A stretch of 64,000 nt of DNA, taken from Climacium dendroides (Eukaryota > Streptophyta > Bryopsida > Hypnales > Climaciaceae). This document shows positions 1 to 12,287 of the stretch, piece after piece (the first letter of the stretch is position 1; the number at the start of each line of letters is the position of its first letter). Both the position numbers and the translations under genes were made by a program. Below the pieces are notes generated by a model. The model saw only the letters and a program-made list of their open reading frames with translations, searched no databases and had not been told where the DNA came from. Where the stretch lies: assembly GCA_950106755.1 (NCBI GenBank), contig OX467091.1:28413538-28477537 (forward strand). The letters run 5' to 3'.

Positions 1-69
1 CATTAGTTTGCTTGCCCACATACTATGCTGCCCATTTATTATGTAGAAATCGTCGTCCTTGATTTCTTC

Positions 70-1152
70 CTATGAATCATCACCGTCTCTTGTGGGCTTG
101 TTGACGGACATCACGCAAAGGGTTTGGCAATTGCTGTGGTCTGGCATATTTACGAGCCAGTGCATCATGTCTTCGACGATGCGATCCTCTTTGCTTCGGA
201 TGTTCAGCGTGGCTGGTGCCTGAATAAGTTTGTCGATGGGAAGGGTCTTCTTGTCCATCTTGTATAAGAACACGTCCGTGCAAGCAGTCCAGAACCTCTT
301 ATAGGCCTTGTTGGACTCTTCGTAGGCCGGCTTCCTGTTTACCCGCAAGGACTCGAGAATGTCACTGAAGTCGCAGGCGATGTCGTCAACGTCAGACTGA
401 TCTCTCGATTTCTCCATAGACTTCTGTTGGGAGGAAGAAGCAAGGTTATTGGTTTGCCTTTGTTGTCTCCTAGGATCAGCAGGCTTTTTGTTTCGTTGCC
501 CCCTCCTCTATGTATCTGCAGGAGGTTGCTTGTTAGTGGAGATTTGACACCCTCCTTGGCTCTCCACATTCAAGGACACGGTACGAGCGGTTTTGCTTTC
601 CCGCTCTATGGTTATTTTCGTTTTTAGACAAGCAAAGTCTTGGAACATTTGCCTGACCTTCCTACATAGTTTGTAGCCTGATATTGGATCTCCGTTTTCT
701 TTCAAGAAGACCCTCTCGTTCACCTTCTCCTCAAGCTCCCTCATGTGGTCCTGAAACGACGTAGTTTCAAGACTCTGGATGAGATTTGTCACGCGGAATG
801 GTATTTTCTCGGAGTTGAAGTGGATGGTGAAGTTGTATTGATCTTTGGCAGGGACACCCAAGACAGCCGTTTGACAGTGAATTTTAATCGTTGGCGGAAT
901 GTCTTCCACCACGTCCTTTACTTGCTCTTTGTAGGATATGGGGAGGAAGCAACTCATCCCCCTGTATTTCACACAGAAGGCAATGAGCTCTATATAGGGG
1001 ATCATGGTAAGGCTCCAAAACTCGACCCTCTCGGGGTAAGTGAATTCCCAATACTCCCCGTCGTCGAGGAAGTCGTCCCCGTTATCTTCACTGACCTTCA
1101 GGACTTCTGTCCTTGTGAAGTATTGTTGCAGCTTCTCAACTTGGCTATCCAT
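70..1152 (-). pseudogene. Unknown protein, one in-frame amber stop
   Basis: One reading frame runs from an ATG at 1152 (MDSQVEKL) to a stop at 70-72, about 360 codons, broken only by a TAG at 508-510. I do not recognise the family and assign no function. The first two thirds look globular. A Q/K/R/N/S-rich linker follows the amber codon, then a helical segment rich in charged residues. The sequence TGCAG directly before the ATG on the coding strand is a good splice acceptor, so the upstream palindrome cluster could lie in a 5' leader intron. The amber fits a CAG-to-TAG change like those in neighbouring elements. The arrangement mirrors the DUF7869 gene at 8361, which is divergent, has the same upstream palindromes and the same type of stop. 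The two may belong to one mobile element, but that is inference. Confidence 0.45.
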
Positions 1153-1193
1153 CTGCACGTTGTAGTGTAGTCAACGTGTTAGCTTATTCATTT

Positions 1194-2030
1194 AGCTCGA
1201 TTCGAGCTGATCGCCTTTCATCAGTACCTCTACTCTGGTCATCTCTCTGGTTCTCACTTCTTAATTGTGCCCGTCAGTTTACATGGACATTACTCTCGGA
1301 GGTGCACCTTTTTATATTTAGCGGAGGCTCAGTGGTGTTTTAATGGGTTTTTATCTATAACTCAGCGCAGTGCTTTTTGTTTCTCTTATGAGTGGGCTTA
1401 TCATTTAGGTTTCCCTTGCGATATTAGTGATTTTTTCGTTTTGTCTTTTTTTCCAGTGTTTCTCCCGACTAGTGATTTTATGTGATGTCCCCTGTCTGCT
1501 TTAGTTCGATTCGAGCTATCTCATAATACATAGTCTTTTATACGAATCATCTTTTTTAGGTGACTATGGTGTGTTTGGTTTATGATCAGCTCGATTCGAG
1601 CTGATCGTCAATGAGCTTCTTGCGTCGTAGAGCGACCCCCATGTTCTCTCTACTTGATTCAATATCCTCGTTGTTTGGTTCATTGTTTCATTTTGTTATT
1701 GTTTATTCTCTATTTGATTTTCTTTAGTTGTTTTAGTTCGATTCGAGCAGTATTATTATTTATTTATATTGAACTACTGTTTATATTCTACATGAAGTCG
1801 ACTCTGATTTTTAGGTTTTTTAGACATTCATCATTTTCTAATGAGCTCGATTCGAGCTGATTCTACGGGTTGCTACAACGTTCAGCATGTTCTCGCAACG
1901 GTCCTACGACTAGTAATTAGCTCGAGTCGAACTGATTATGTGGTTCTAATTCCTGCATATTCAGCTCGAACCCATCTGATTATGTACATTGGACTTTTGA
2001 TATTCAATGGTGTTCGAGCTGAATTTGCAT
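1194..2030. repeat. Cluster 1 of AGCTCGA-T/A-TCGAGCT palindromes
   Basis: About eight copies of a short palindromic motif lie at 1194-1213, 1503-1517, 1584-1606, 1735-1748, 1844-1862, 1919-1936, 1961-1980 and 2017-2030. The best copy (1584-1606) is a 23-bp odd palindrome: the half-site GATCAGCTCGA, a central T, then the exact reverse complement. Others are one-sided or carry one to four changes. Spacing is irregular (about 40-310 bp), so this is not a tandem satellite. The cluster begins 42 bp upstream of the minus-strand ORF start. Confidence 0.85.
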
Positions 2031-2039
2031 TGTAGTGTG

Positions 2040-3180
2040 ACAAAAGTGACCCTCAAACTAACCCTATAGCAAACCCTCATTACAATGTTATTAAACCCTA
2101 TGCAAACCCTCGTCCCAGTGCGACCACTCTTTTGTTTCAAATTTCCTACGAAAGAGTCCTAACCTATCAAATAACACAATGACAACCTTCTGATACTTGT
2201 CTCCTTCCACAAATGAGAAAATCCTTGAAGCTGCTACCACAAACGTATCCAAATCGCACTGCTGCAAATCCAAGAGTACAAAACAGGTAGTGAGAAAACA
2301 AAAAAAGTACAATTGCAACTACTCAGTTACATGCAATTATTTTGGGAGACAAGCAATTCATTCGTCCCCAAGTTCAACAGAATTAGATCATCAAGATGCA
2401 ATTAAAACCAATGCTCCCAACTGTTTTCCCCCATTTTGTAAACGAAAATGAAACCCTCGTCCCACTACGCAGGTGTTTTTGTTGTAGTGTGGGAGCGACG
2501 CGTTACTGAAGTCGTTGATTACACAATAGAAACAAATTCCCCGCTTACAGAGTCTACATCCAAATAAACGCAGACTAGAAAATTGCACCCAAACAAGTTG
2601 CACGCTTATACATCCAAAACAAACCAGATCAAAAAAAGAATGGAAGACTAGGTTACAATGACCTCGCAATGACCTTGGAATTGCACCTACCCTAACCTCG
2701 CAAACTAAGCGAAACAGAACAATAGCCAGAAACAAACAAGCAAATGAAGCAACCAAAAATTCTTACCTTGCGCTTGATGAACACTCCTCCTTGTGCAGCC
2801 AAGCAATCTCCACATTAACCCACGTAGTGTCAATGCGCACCCACGAAGTCTCCAAGCGCAGACTACAACAAAAACACCTCCACTTCCAATGGCTCCTAAA
2901 CCCTAGCATGAAAATGTGTCCGTCCTTAACACTGCGCACCTGACATCACGTGCTTTGTTCACAGTGCGCACCAGAAACTCACAAACTCACATCCCTCACT
3001 CCCACACTCGTCGCTCGAATAGAGGGTTTGCGAACGTTGGAATAATTAGGAATTCACTGATTCTGCAGATGCATCACCCTCCATCTGAATTACCCTCTGC
3101 CTGAATTGTACTCAAATGGGTTTGAGTAGTACTGATTGTGCAGATGCCTAAACCCTTAACCCTAACGTCAACGTCCCTCG
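2040..3180. other. No gene seen; short CCCTAA-like motifs
   Basis: No convincing coding region. Near 2050-2110 there are several AACCCTA/AAACCCT motifs resembling plant telo-boxes, and CCCTAA-like strings recur around 2890 and 3150. The rest is unremarkable spacer. Confidence 0.5.
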
Positions 3181-3530
3181 GTCCTCACAGTGCGCACCAC
3201 AAATCCTAGTGCCTCGCTCCCACACTCGTCCTTCACAGTGCGCACCACAAACCCTAGCGCGTCGCTCCCACACTTATCCCTCACAGTGCGCACTAGAAAC
3301 TCACATGCCTCGCTCCCACACTCGCAGATGACGGAGAACAACTACAGGAAAGGAGAACGCAACAAAATGTACAGAGAAACTCAGACGCACTTCCTCCAGC
3401 ACGCACAGTATAGAAGAAACTCACATGCCTCGCTCCCACACTCGCAGATGATGGAGAACAACTACAGGAAAGAAGAACACAATAAAATGTACAGAGAAAC
3501 TCAGTCGCACTTCCTCTAGCACGCATAGAC
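3181..3530. repeat. Two nested tandem repeats (about 48 bp and 120 bp)
   Basis: The phrase CACAGTGCGCAC recurs at 3186, 3233 and 3282, each followed by a CCTCGCTCCCACACT-like stretch, giving a three-unit repeat of about 47-49 bp. A 120-bp unit then repeats: TCACATGCCTCGCTCCCACA begins at 3301 and again at 3421, and the units differ by only a few substitutions. The open frames across it are a by-product of repetition. Confidence 0.85.
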
Positions 3531-3589
3531 GCAGCGCGAAAGGCGGGCACCAAACCCTAACCCGATCCCGACAACGCAAAATCGTGTTC

Positions 3590-4045
3590 ATACCCGTCTC
3601 TGCTGGGGCCCACCTCTGCTGAAATTCACCCTATTGATACCCGTCTGTGTTGTGACTCGCCTCTGCTGAAATCCACCCTATTGATACCCGTCTATGTGGG
3701 TACCCGCCTCTGTTGATACCCACCCTGCTGATACTCGTTTCTGCTGGGACCCGCCTTTGTTGATACCCACCCTATTGATACTTGCCTCTACTGATATCCA
3801 TCTTGTTGGTACCCATCTCTGTTGGGACCGGCCTTTGTTGATACCCACCCTGCTGATACCCGTCTTTGTTGGGACCCGCCTTTGTTGGGACCCGCCTTTG
3901 TTGATACCAACCCTGTTGATACTCGTCTCTGTTGGGACCCGCCTTTGTTGATACCCACCCTTTTGATACCCGCCTGTGTTGGTACCCGCCTATGCTGATA
4001 CCCACCCTGTTGATACCCGCCTCTGTTGATACCCGTCCCCTAGTA
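3590..4045. repeat. Minisatellite of GTTGATACCC/GTTGGGACCC units
   Basis: A dense tandem array built on 12-bp half-units such as TGTTGATACCCG and TGTTGGGACCCG, arranged in loose 24-bp higher-order units. Both strands stay open because the period is a multiple of three, giving YQQRRVPT-like peptides. I treat these as non-coding. Confidence 0.85.
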
Positions 4046-4679
4046 TTTCGAGCATATCACAGGTTTTTAAGATTATATGTTTTTTTTTGCATTTCGATAA
4101 AAAAGTTAGGTAATAGTAAATGTAAACTTGTAAAAAATTTATTCCCAATAGTTGGCAAACATTATGTATGTTGACATTTAGAATTGGTAACATTAACTGG
4201 ATTGCTTCGAGATTATTATTGCCAACACTATATTTCATCAGTAGTGTACCTAGAACTGTAAACAATTGATTATACCTACATGCCTTATTGAGATCCGTTC
4301 ATTTATACACTTCTTTACTAATATGTTTTCATGATATTGTTCTGAAACACAAAAAACATTGTAACCAAGAAGTTGGTAAGCACTAAATATTAGACAAATT
4401 TTGCATATTGAAGCCCTAAACTTCACTTCTAATTCAAGATTTCGTTTCGTCCCCTTAAAGTTTACAATTAAGGAAGCTATTCCTAGTTTATATTGTGACA
4501 AACTTACTTTCTTCAAAATCCTTTTTTTTAAGAAAGACTATTTGTTTTTGTTTTTTTTTCGGAAAAGTTTACTTCGTGTTCTCTTGTACAGAATCGAAAT
4601 TGAAAAACGTGGTAATAAAAAAATTTCATTAATGTAGTGTTGCACAATTATATTCAGTCTCAAACCACTTGCAAAACTG

Positions 4680-6140
4680 TTTAGGACATTTTCTGGGCCA
4701 ATCACGTTTAAAAATTCAATTACATTAATTTTTTGGTGAAGCGACTATGGATTATCATCGAAGAGGGCGTTCCCAACTTTGCATGAACTTGAGGCCAGGT
4801 GAAAAAATACCATTACATTTTCTTTTAAAAAAATGCCCATGGACTATTCACCAAGAGGGCGTTTCCAACTTTTTCCAAAAACAAATTATCTCATTGATTT
4901 TGCCTAAGTCAATTGAAATTCAATCAAGGCCAATTAAAACGAACCCACTAAATGCATCTACAAGTTCTAAATTTTTTTTGGTTGTGGGGTTGGTCAATGC
5001 ATGTGTAAAAAAAAATTAATTGGTGACCTCCATGTTTATATAAACCAAAAGTCTTAAAATTGACTGTAGTTTGTGGTACCAACGTCATAAAACTCAAACA
5101 AGGCCAATTTAGATGGGACCAAAACATGTGTTCACAAGTTCTAAATTTTTTTTAATGTGGATTTGGTCAATGCATGTGTCGAAAAAAATTAATTGGTGAC
5201 CCCCATGTTTCTTTACAAAAAAAATAGTCAAAACAAGTTACTAATTTACATTGAACTCACTTTTTTGACCAATAACCTTTTTCAACATGTCATATGCTTT
5301 GACGATTATACAATTTCTTTTGCATTTTGATGAAGAAATAAGGTAATAGTAAATGGAAACTTGTAAAAAGAATTTAGAACTTGTGGGAAAATACTTTGGG
5401 CCCATCTAAATTGGCCTTGATTGATTTTCATGACATTGGGACCCAAAAATACAGTCAATTTGAAGACTTTACGTTTGAAAATACATGTGGGACACCCATT
5501 TATTTTTTTCACACATGCATTGACCAAATCCACAACCAAAAAATATTTAGAACTTGTGGGAAAATACTATAGGCCCATCTAAATTGACCTTGATTGATTT
5601 TCATGACATTGGTACTACAAACTATAGTCAATTTTAATAATGTAGGTATATAAATACATGTGGGTCACCAAATGAATGTATTTTTTTCGACACATGCATT
5701 GACCAAAACCACATCTGAAAAGAATTTAGAACTTGTGTACACAGGTGTTTGGCCCATCTAGATTGGCCTTGATTGAATTTCATGACGTTGGTATGTCAAG
5801 GTATTATGACGTTCGTACCACAAGGTACTATAACGTTAATGATGTTCGTACAAGCTTGGCCTTTTTTGTATAAACTTTGAGGCACGTGGAAATATTCATT
5901 TACATTATTTTTTTGATTAGATGTCCATAGATTGTTAAAGAAGAGCGTGATTGCAACTTCTATGAATTTTTCCTTTCTCATTTGCACTTTTATTGCATAT
6001 TTTTTTGGACTTTGTGAGACAAAGTGCAGGCTCAGTTAGTTTAGCATGAACCTTGAGCCACGTTGAAAAATTGAATTACATTATTTTTTTCATGAGGTGC
6101 CCATGCATTATCATTGAATAGGTCGTTTTTAATTTCTATT
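4680..6140. repeat. Inverted satellite of about 175-bp units plus flanking direct repeats
   Basis: A unit of about 173-179 bp is present twice in one orientation (CAAGTTCTAAA at 4961 and 5134) and three times in the opposite one (TTTAGAACTTG near 5373, 5546 and 5725). Each unit carries a TGGTCAATGCATGTGT segment or its complement. The two half-arrays face each other across about 5210-5365. Outside them, a second motif (a GCATGAACTTGAGGCCA-like start, then A-rich sequence, then GCCCATGGA-like sequence) recurs in direct orientation near 4700, 4780, 5870 and 6040. No coding region is supported. Confidence 0.75.
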
Positions 6141-7685
6141 ACAATTTTTTTCTCTCATTTACATGTCTATTTCATTAGCCAAGTGAACCAAAAAGTTTTA
6201 AATTGTAGATGTTTCTACAGTCAATATGTGTTCCATCTCCGAAGTGTAGAATGACCTGGATTTGTTGTAATTAAGTAAACTTAAAATTATTGTGGAGAAT
6301 GTATTTTACATTTGTGGGACTTACTATTAAATAGATGCATTTATTTATATAGAATACTGAATTGTTCAATCTAGACTCTGGAGTTGTTATGTTTTTTGAA
6401 CCTGTTATTAGTAGATTTAATATTCTTATTAATATGGAATATATTGAATTAATAGTGCATTCATTTTATTTAAAAAACATTCATGCCTATTTTTGATTTC
6501 ACAACAATTAAGTTGTTTATAAAAATCTTGAAATTTACATTTCAGAAGTGCTTATTTTTTATTCTAGAATTTGGATTGCCATTGTTTGTAATAATTGATT
6601 CAAATTTCTAATGCATTTTAATGTATCATTAATGTATAATATTTAACATAAATCGTTTAATGAATTTCTGTTGTATATATCAAAGTTTGCTCATTTGAAA
6701 AAAATTTACGAAAAATTTAATAGTTTTTAGTTGAATATTTATTTTGAAAACTATTTCTTATTCTAACTAATACATAAAAATTATACTGAAATTCAAATGA
6801 TGAATGCATAGCATAGCAAGGACGAATCGATTCTTCATATTTAAAAAAAAAATTAATTTTAATTTGAAGATTTATTAAATTTTTGTTTTTGCATTCTATA
6901 TGATATAATGCACTTAAATTCTAACAAAATACTAATTATGAATTCAGAAGTACCAACCGCTAGTTAAACTTTAGAGTATTTCCCTGGAAAGTATGCGTTC
7001 CATATTCTCGGGAATGTATGATTGGAATGTACACCTAATAGTACCCCAGAAGTTCGCTTCGGATGCTCTATTTTTGGCTGTGCTTTTTCAAAGTACTCCC
7101 TGATTCTAGGAAGCCCTATAGTGACGCATTTCAAATTTCAGTTGGTGCCATTCTCTTGCCGCCCAGAAGTTCCCGCCATTGATTGGGGAGGACACCTTCG
7201 CACGGAATTCAGTCATCTTCTTTCTTTCTTGCTCTCTGTCGCTCTCTCTCTGTCGTCGTCCGTGTCGACTTGCGTGTGTTTTCCCCTCAGCATTTATGAA
7301 GGACTTATAAGTGCTACACTTGTTTCTTGCAGATTTGGGGATGCTTTCATATTTCTTTTGAATGAGACGTACGTGATGTGGTGGTATGCGACTTCCGTTT
7401 GATGCTTTGTTGTTTCCGTATCGCAGTTTGATCGAAATAGAGTTCAGAACTTCGCAACTCTGGTGTACTGATGAACACGTCGGCCGTTTCTATAGTTTCG
7501 TAACGATGATTGTATGAAGCAATTTGTCCTTCATTACCGATTTAATTCTACCATTTGGAAAACCTCGTCAATGATGAATTAGAGTTGTTGCAGTGCTGAG
7601 GGAACTCCGAAATGTATGCTGAAAAATACGGAATACTATATTCAATATTACTGAATCAGTTATTCCGGAAAATCCGGGGAGATTT
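6141..7685. other. AT-rich spacer and possible leader of the DUF7869 gene
   Basis: 6141-6960 is very AT-rich with no gene visible. Around 7195-7270 there is a CT-rich stretch (TCTTTCTTGCTCTCTGTCGC) resembling a plant 5' untranslated leader. A GTACGTGA sequence near 7369 could be a splice donor pairing with TTTTGTCTAAAG just before 8350. This would put the second palindrome cluster inside a leader intron. This is inference; no transcript evidence is available. Confidence 0.3.
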
Positions 7686-8280
7686 AGTTCGAATCGAGCT
7701 TATCATTAACACACAAGAAACATATTGATTAAGTGCAAAAACTACACAGTCAGCTCGATTCGAGCTGACTGAGTTGACAAAGAATATATATCATCAAGTG
7801 CACCTACTGTATGATTAGTTCGATCCGAACTAAACTATGATTCTTGAAGATCTTATCTAGCCAATTGAGATATAATTATCAATTTCACATATTTGCTTTG
7901 AAAAGAGCTGAACGAGGAAATAGTCATGCAATGTAGTTGATCAGTTCGATTTGAGCTGAATGAGGATTTATGATCATAATGTGGTTGGTCATCTCGAGTC
8001 TCCGTGAATAAGGATTCTGATATAGAATATTATAGATTAGATTGAATAGGTGCGAATCGATAGATCCAGTGGTCAGCTCGAATCGAGTTGACATTGACAT
8101 GGTTAAGTTACCATTTATTTGTCGAGGAGGATTTCTAATGCCTTAACTACCTGCGCACCCTTTTCCAAATACACAGAACTTTCAGCCTTTCTAGATGCTT
8201 GTATACGCAGAATGTACTATCATCTTAGTGAGTGTACTGGATGTCGAAATCCACTCTGTTAAGCTCGATTTGAACTGATT
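7686..8280. repeat. Cluster 2 of AGCTCGA-T/A-TCGAGCT palindromes
   Basis: Copies of the motif seen at 1194-2030 recur near 7686, 7750, 7815, 7941, 7991, 8069 and 8259. The copy at 7752-7768 is a near-perfect palindrome; others show substitutions, many of them C-to-T or G-to-A. The cluster ends about 80 bp upstream of the ATG at 8361. The motif was not noticed elsewhere in the window. Confidence 0.85.
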
Positions 8281-8360
8281 GTTATGGTTTCATTCGGATA
8301 CTGAAAGACGTGTTGTTCTTCTGAATAGAGTGACTACCATTTTGTCTAAAGGATACGGAG

Positions 8361-11102
8361 ATGAATATTGATGGGGACCCCATCAACGACATGGAGTTCT
8401 CGGATGAAGAATTTCCTGTTCTGGAAGGGACGAATGTCGGCATTCTTGAATGCGAGGGAATCCCACGTCGTCTATGGAATACAAGATGTGTCACTCTCTA
8501 CAATGAGTCGGGTTTACTTGTTGGCGAAGGGACTTGCCATAGTGTCAACTCAGACCTCGTGCTTGGAGCTAGTGGTCCCCTTGGTGATACCCATGTAGCA
8601 GTCCACATCACCAAGACATTCTCTGAAGTGGATATCCCTCAGGAGCAGATTTACTATTTGGTAGCTTGGCCGATTAAGCGAGTCCACTGCGCGGGAGCAA
8701 GCCTTCACGACCATGAGGCTTGGGATAGATTTAATCAACTGCAAGCTCGCCTCCAAAATCCACAGCCTCCAACATCTGCTCGGCCATATTCAAGTATCCT
8801 CAGAAATCCACCTCGCGTGACATCCCGCAGATCTAAGGAATTCCTCACCCCAGAGTCCATTAACTTGGTGTCCAGTAGAGTCTGTTGCTCTCAAAATTGC
8901 GTTCAACCGTTTCCAAGGGAGAAGATTCGAGCCTTCCGCGAGCGAATGTACTCCTGTACATCATTCAAGTTCAGGTCGCACATGAAAACTGAAGTACATA
9001 GGTCTGTTCATCTGGATGTGCGTAGAAGGAAGACGGTGATAGTTGAAGGTATTAATGTGTGCATGCGAGCATGGATGCATATTTCTGGAGTCCCGGAGGC
9101 CACATTCTATCGATACCTCAAATATTGGAAGGACGAACGAGAGGCAAGAGACCATGGGAATACAGGATTGGAGAAGCCGAGAAAGCACACCCAACAAGCA
9201 ACTGCAACGCTGAAGTGCATCCTCAAGAAGGAGGCGGACCACATGCCACATCGTACTCAAACTTTGAAGTCAGGGGACAAGGTTGTTTCCATGTGTCTTC
9301 CCTCTACTTTTCAGTGGAAGGGTAAGATGAAGGAAATCAACAACGTCAATGCAGCGTTCGGATTACCCGAGGTTTCAACTTCGAACTTAACCAAGATCAG
9401 GTCTTCCAAGTTCTCGGAGTTTGAGGTGAAGAAACTTGGTGATAATTTCGCTCGGTGTTCAGTGTGTGACAAATTACAAGAGCTACGAAGAAGTTGTATT
9501 GCTAGATCTCAAAGTGCTTTCATATGGTCAAGGAGGCTTGACAAGCATTTGGCTATTACTCGGACGCATAGGGAGATGTATTACGTCAATCGTTACCACT
9601 TGCACGAGTTTCCACACGAATGTTTGACAATCATGCATGACAAGATGGACCATGCCAAAACTACTTCTCCGGTCTTTTCCCATAAGACTAAAGAACTTGA
9701 TGGACTCACGAAGTTGCCCGTTTTAGTGACTGGCATGATTGCCCACGGTCATGGTGATGTTCGATACGCGCATTATGGCTTGGATATGTTTCCCCACGAC
9801 TCCAACTACACTATTGGCTCCATGGCGAAGTTGTTGCGAGATTTGGAATTACCACCGAAATCATTTTCTCAGCAATTGTTTACGGGGTCGGGATCCACAA
9901 ATTTGTCCAAGGCAATTCTCAAGGGTGCTGAAGTGTGTGAAGCGTCGCTACCTCCACCATCGAAAACCTTATGTCTAGGGATGCCACTGCCTCCAATTTT
10001 GAATGTGTAGATGGATAATGCCATCGGAGACAACAAAAACAGATTTGTTTTTTGTTACTGGTCTCTACTTGTTGCAAACAAGATTTTTCGTGAAGTGTAC
10101 GTGAACTTCATGATCGTGGGTCATACTCATGACGACATCGATGCGCTCTTTGGAAGATGGAGTATGCTTTTGAAGAAGGAAAACTTCCTTACAATTCCTA
10201 CACTTATGAAGTCGTTTATGGATGTGGAATCCATTCCAACAATCCCTCACCTCATAGGGGAAGTGCCAGATTTCAAAGGTTTCATAGCAGGTAGTGTTTT
10301 AGACGGCAATGACATCATGGTTGGTCATACCAAGCCACAACAAGTCAAGTTTTACTTGGACTCTACTGGATGTCCAGTTATGAAGTACAAGATGTTGTGC
10401 ACTGATGTTGATTGGTTACCAAAGGGGGCTGGTAATGGAATGAAATTGTGGAAGGAGGACTCGGAAGGGCAAAGTTTGTGGCCACGTGGAGTGCCAGAAG
10501 CAGTTTTGCCAAGTTCAATGAAAGGCACGGAGGACATCTTGAAGGGCATAGGATTTGTAAAGTATTGGGAGCATTTGTGCAATCAAGATCGCACTGGGGA
10601 GTACCGAAGACGTTATAAGCACGTAGTGCACTACTGGCGTAGCGTCAAGATAGCATTGCTAGAACTACTACCTTCATCTTCTGTTTTAAAGGATGGTTTC
10701 TGGCCAACTAGCCGTGTTCAAGCTACTCGGGTGGATGAATTAGATGAAGACGGCGAGGATCGTGAAGAGTTCGGAGAAGATGATGCATAGGTAGGCCCTT
10801 TGAGAGGTCGTCCACAACCATCCTTTAGGGTGGGTCGAGATCTCTTTGAAGAATATTTTATTACAGTTCGACCCGCAGAAGGTGACAGTCATCTTGTTTG
10901 GATTGCAAGGGCATTGTCTGATCCAAATTGTAATCCGGAGAAACCTAATTGTATACGCATTCAGTACTTTCGTCCAACATCAAGAGATGAAGATGTTCAA
11001 GACTTCTACACTGGATGGGACAGTGAAAGAGGTCTACGTTGGAAAGTGGATGAAACCGAACCGCCACTTTGGGAGCATACAAATGCTCTTATGACAGCGT
11101 GA
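8361..11102 (+). pseudogene. DUF7869-type transposon protein with two in-frame amber stops
   Basis: A single frame of about 913 codons starts at ATG 8361 and ends at 11100-11102, broken only by TAG at 10008-10010 and 10788-10790. Residues about 40-115 resemble the DUF8039-like N-terminal domain of plant transposon proteins (ending LVAWPIKRVHC). The middle has a CSVCDKLQELR motif. The region around the first amber is a clear DUF7869 core: DNAIGDNKNRF followed by GHTHDDIDALFGRWS, acidic motifs proposed to be RNase H-like transposase residues. Before DNAIGDNKN the family usually has glutamine, so CAG-to-TAG explains the stop. The second stop sits in an acidic linker before a C-terminal tail (GRPQPSFRVGRDLF). 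Activity as a transposase is inferred from family resemblance only. It lies downstream of the second palindrome cluster. Confidence 0.75.
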
Positions 11103-11628
11103 AAGCCTAACATTTGGAAGGATACTCGCCAATGCATGATCAAGATTCCAGCTGCTCAAATTGACATCATCAACTGAAGCCTTGCATCATATACTTGATA
11201 TTTGTAGCTATGTATTGATGTATATTGCAAGTTTTATAAATATGTTGTTTCCATCGTCATGTTTTATAAAACGAATGGAATTCATATATTAGAGTAGATG
11301 GTGTAGGTTTGATTTGATTGTTTGTATTTCATTGCTTGGTATTGCATAAATGTGTTGAAGTGTATGTTTTGTGTTTACAAAACAATGTTTTTTCTGTTCA
11401 ATATTCTTTATTTTGTATTCTTCAACTTTGTTTTATCTATTTTTTACTTCATTTTATTTTGTGTTTATCATTGAGTATATTTTATTTGAAATTACATTGC
11501 TATTGGGGAGCAAAATGTAGTAGAAATATCCACTATTTATTTGGTCAACATGTAAAGCACTTGTCACATTCTGGGTAGGGGGCCGGTTGGTTGTTACAAT
11601 TTTCCTGCCTGCAAAGCTCACTTAGCAG
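11103..11628. other. AT-rich 3' flank, no gene
   Basis: T-rich sequence following the DUF7869 frame, probably its 3' untranslated region and spacer. Nothing else recognisable. Confidence 0.4.
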
Positions 11629-11745
11629 CACCAAGTCATGTTTTTTCTCTCATGTGCTCATATGTTCTTGACGGGAATCGAACTCGGACCGCTTCAATGA
11701 GATGAACAACCCCTTACAACAGACTACGGAGCTCATGACTTGGTG
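11629..11745 (-). repeat. tRNA-related SINE-like fragment bounded by a 12-bp inverted repeat
   Basis: The minus strand contains GGTCCGAGTTCGATTCCCG (11690 to about 11672), a very good T-arm/B-box of an RNA polymerase III promoter, preceded by GAGCTCCGTAGTCTGTTG, which could be a decayed A-box. The segment is bounded by CACCAAGTCATG (11629-11640) and its reverse complement (11734-11745). No standard cloverleaf forms over the full length, so a tRNA-derived SINE head or tRNA pseudogene is more likely than a functional tRNA. Confidence 0.45.
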
Positions 11746-12287
11746 TTCAGAAAATAACACAATCTTTATTTATATTAATCAAAACATTTACTCTAAACCA
11801 AATTACATGTGTTTGAACAGACAATCACTCAAAAGACTCTCATTTTAATGGAAATTGCAAATTACAACTAGAAAATTTAGCCTAAACTGTGGAACATTAT
11901 AATTCATTATTTAGGGTCTAAATGGACTATATTATTTTGAGAGACTCCAAACCTCTCAAAATATTGAATATAGTATTTGATGTGTCTTTCCGGTTCTAAG
12001 TACATGTGAGTAGGTTTTGAAGAGTTAGGAGTGAATTCCAGATCCTCAGCATCTGCAAAAGCTTTGCATTCCGGTTAAGAAAGCCATTGATTAGGCTAGG
12101 CAGATAGGGAGGGATTCCTTAGCTGCGCTAGAACTCCTGGGTGGAAAATCCGATTGAGTATCCTGACTCCTGTGAGGTCTTGCCACCGTTGTTGGTAAGT
12201 GGAAGAGCTCAGTAGAGGTTGGAACAGACGAGTGCACTTGTAGCCACTTAACTTCGTACGGAACGGATTCAGCATCAAGGTCGTTGT

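Noticed and set aside
3694..4005. YQQRR-type and WDPPLLIPTL-type repeat proteins in the minisatellite
   Set aside because: Open on both strands because the repeat period is a multiple of three; no start context or domain.
7022..7402. 126-codon plus-strand frame
   Set aside because: Overlaps a CT-rich leader-like stretch, no recognisable domain, and looks like chance.
11629..11745. Functional tRNA gene
   Set aside because: The B-box is good, but the A-box is weak and no complete cloverleaf with anticodon stem could be drawn.
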